Shown: positions 6,431-7,790 of the stretch, piece by piece
How positions within the stretch are numbered: position 1 is the stretch's first letter
How the letters are laid out: each line of letters starts with the position of its first letter
DNA from: Eudoraea sp.
GTDB taxonomy: Bacteria > Bacteroidota > Bacteroidia > Flavobacteriales > Flavobacteriaceae
NCBI GenBank assembly: GCA_024642325.1
Contig: JAHEBI010000096.1
Location: forward strand, 1-7,790
Length of the DNA: 7,790 bases
Direction: 5' to 3'
Translations under genes and position numbers: made by a program
The notes under the pieces: model-generated
What the model was told of the DNA's origin: nothing
Seen by the model: the letters and a program-made list of their open reading frames with translations, nothing else
Database searches by the model: none

Positions 6431-6465
6431 AGTGCAACATAGTTTTAAAATTCGTTCCTAAGATA

Positions 6466-6480
6466 AAACCTAAGAGGTTT
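6466..6480 (-). terminator. Short hairpin between the P-loop and zinc-ribbon genes
   Basis: AAACCT (6466-6471) and AGGTTT (6475-6480) are perfect 6-base inverted repeats with a 3-base loop, 57 bases past the P-loop gene stop. On the minus strand the stem is followed by TATC, so the T tract is poor. A second inverted repeat, ACCTA (6508-6512) with TAGGT (6520-6524), lies closer to the stop, with its T-rich flank on the plus strand. Either could mark the end of the M20/P-loop transcript, at low confidence. Confidence 0.27.
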
Positions 6481-6536
6481 ATACAGTATGATATTTATCA
6501 GCCATGGACCTAATCTTTATAGGTAATTTTATTTTA

Positions 6537-7556
6537 TTAGAATGAAAAACCAGTCTTTGTTGTCAGCACGGTCTTTAATTCCCCGGTGGTTGAAGAATCA
6601 ATTAAATTTAGCGCCTTAACATCACAAAGTTTTTTAACCATTTTGACCCCGGCCAGTGTATTGGATGCAATTCCGGTCACGATGTCCGGAACGATTTCGA
6701 ATGCTGCCATAAGGCCATATACGGCATAAGGATCGGAAGCGCTAAGAACAGTGCATTTAATATGTTCCCGCAAAGCATTGATAGCCAGATCACCATTATA
6801 AGGTTCCAGAGGGGATGCGCCTATCTCAATTATGGCTACATCAGCATTTTGCTGTGCGATTCTGCTCAATAATTGTTCTAACTTAACTTTGTAAATGTCT
6901 GCAGGACAAATTGAAGAGGGCAGTCCAACATCCACGAAATCTATAACAGCATCTGCCCCCACATCCTTTAATGCAAGAGTATCCTTTAAGCGTCCGGCGC
7001 CCGTAAGCTTGGCACCTACAACTTTGTACCCTGCAACTTTAAAAAGATTGGTCACAATTCTCGCAGATGTGGTTTTACCCGCAGACATGGAAGTTCCTAC
7101 AAAGAGGATTACAGGGGTGTTAAATGGAATTGGCTCAACCGTTTCCACAAAATCGTTCATGTTTAGTTTTTTACCGTCTCTGAATGCGTGGCCCGTGTAA
7201 TCAACTTCCATCATATTGGGCATGAAAACAGATTTTGAGGTTAATTTTCCCATAAGGCCACCCCCGGTTAAAACATGCATTTTAAGGTCGGCTTTTACTT
7301 CTCGCCAGGTCCCGGTGGCTTCAAGGGTCGCAAAACGCTCGCCCAGAGCTCCAACAATCGACTCCCCTCCAATTACACCCCGCATTCTGCCATTGGTAAG
7401 CTCCAGTTTTAGTGTGCTACCGCCCGGATCCAGAATCTTAGAAACTATATAATCTCCCGTTTCCCAATGCTCCCTGTCCAGTTTCTTAACATCGAATTCT
7501 ATTTCAGCCAAATCTGAAATTCTCGTGAGTGAAGTATAGATGAATTGATGGTTCAT
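6537..7556 (-). CDS. P-loop NTPase with BioD/DUF1611-type Walker A and an unassigned N-terminal domain
   Basis: The product is 339 residues. The C-terminal two thirds, from about 147, form a P-loop domain: a hydrophobic strand PVILFVGTSMSAGKTTSA carries G-x5-G-K-T-T (Gly154, Gly160, Lys161, Thr162, Thr163). The five-residue spacing is that of dethiobiotin synthetase (BioD, GTDTxVGKT) and DUF1611/DgcN proteins rather than the usual four. GAKLTGAGRLKD at 181-192 and a Walker B-like strand ADVAIIEIGASPLEP at 238-252 follow. Residues about 20-145 are a beta-rich domain with a GGESIVGALGERFATLEATG block (63-82) and VLTGGGLMG that I cannot place. The start is fixed by an ATGA overlap with the upstream M20 peptidase stop, indicating translational coupling. 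DgcN acts in N-acetyl-D-glutamate metabolism with a partner enzyme, so acyl-amino-acid chemistry is possible, but the N-terminal domain is not that of DgcN as I recall it. Cytoplasmic; exact reaction unknown. Confidence 0.76.
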   Translation of the reverse strand: MNHQFIYTSLTRISDLAEIEFDVKKLDREHWETGDYIVSKILDPGGSTLKLELTNGRMRGVIGGESIVGALGERFATLEATGTWREVKADLKMHVLTGGGLMGKLTSKSVFMPNMMEVDYTGHAFRDGKKLNMNDFVETVEPIPFNTPVILFVGTSMSAGKTTSARIVTNLFKVAGYKVVGAKLTGAGRLKDTLALKDVGADAVIDFVDVGLPSSICPADIYKVKLEQLLSRIAQQNADVAIIEIGASPLEPYNGDLAINALREHIKCTVLSASDPYAVYGLMAAFEIVPDIVTGIASNTLAGVKMVKKLCDVKALNLIDSSTTGELKTVLTTKTGFSF

Positions 7557-7790
7557 GTTTCTTTTTTTAACGGCTCCAATAATAACAAGAGTGTCAAAAG
7601 TGCTGTCCTTTCAATCAGTTTATTTTCTAATACATGCTCATGTTCAGCATGTGCACCATCTCCGGGTGTTCCTAACCCATCCAGAGTGGCCGTATACAAA
7701 CTGGTGGTATTGGCATCCGAACCTCCCCCCGCAGTTGCTTCTTCCAGATCCAGTCCTAATAATTGGCCCTGCACTTTTGCGCTTTCCCAT
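7553..7790 (-). CDS. M20 family metallopeptidase, carboxypeptidase G2-like, C-terminal part, runs off the right edge
   Basis: The open frame continues to the right edge (WESAKVQGQLL at the start), so only the last 78 residues are in the window. They carry the C-terminal catalytic-domain signature of M20A peptidases: GGGSDANTTS, then TLDGLGTPGDGAHAEHE, and the closing helix with IERTALL. In carboxypeptidase G2 the His of the GGGAH segment is a zinc ligand; here it is the His at codon 7651-7649. Such enzymes remove a C-terminal amino acid, often glutamate, or deacylate amino acids, using two zinc ions. The stop codon TGA overlaps the ATG of the P-loop gene by 4 bases (ATGA), so the two are translated from one message. 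Apparent internal starts, such as the GTG at 7774, are not the real start. Substrate and N-terminal signal cannot be seen. Confidence 0.88.
   Translation of the reverse strand, partial: WESAKVQGQLLGLDLEEATAGGGSDANTTSLYTATLDGLGTPGDGAHAEHEHVLENKLIERTALLTLLLLLEPLKKET

Noticed and set aside
6895..7452. Two plus-strand open frames (101 and 78 codons) opposite the P-loop gene
   Set aside because: They are antisense to a well-supported gene, low in complexity with many Pro, Ser and Thr residues, and show no recognisable domain or start signal.
1..7790. CRISPR array, insertion sequence, prophage or toxin-antitoxin pair
   Set aside because: No regularly spaced repeats, transposase or integrase frames, or small toxin-antitoxin-like gene pairs were found on either strand.

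Overview
The window looks like a chromosomal segment of a member of the Bacteroidota, most likely a Flavobacteriaceae relative. This rests on AT-rich DNA, lysine- and isoleucine-rich proteins, weak or absent Shine-Dalgarno sequences, a WG-repeat secreted protein and a TAnnTTTG-type promoter motif. I cannot name a genus. No rRNA, tRNA, CRISPR array, transposase or integrase is visible.

Layout, left to right. (1) 1-411, minus: the N-terminal 137 residues of a universal stress protein, running off the left edge. It is divergent from a DUF2267 protein (603-1058, plus). (2) 1209-3334, plus: a tight three-gene run of a secreted WG-repeat protein, a classical short-chain dehydrogenase and a probable lipoprotein with an NqrC/RnfG-type FMN-binding domain (gaps of 10 and 4 bases). 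(3) 3336 to about 3643, plus: the decayed C-terminal part of a calcineurin-like metallophosphoesterase, starting right behind the FMN-binding gene, with an in-frame TGA where a Trp is expected and then frame breaks. (4) 3689-4435, minus: a slipin (bacterial stomatin) without an NfeD partner beside it. (5) 4683-6430, minus: a probable operon of a small zinc-ribbon protein, an SRPBCC/polyketide-cyclase-like protein with an N-terminal membrane anchor, and a six-helix membrane protein. (6) 6537-7790, minus: a P-loop protein related in its nucleotide-binding loop to BioD/DUF1611, translationally coupled by a 4-base overlap to the C-terminal end of a carboxypeptidase G2-like M20 peptidase that runs off the right edge.

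How the parts may work together. The left part (Usp, DUF2267) has a general-stress character. The plus-strand operon couples envelope proteins with a cytoplasmic NAD(H)-dependent oxidoreductase. The P-loop/M20 pair is the most system-like feature: the overlap argues for a shared pathway, possibly acting on acylated amino acids or small peptides, but no substrate can be read from the sequence. Nothing here amounts to an obvious defence system or mobile element.
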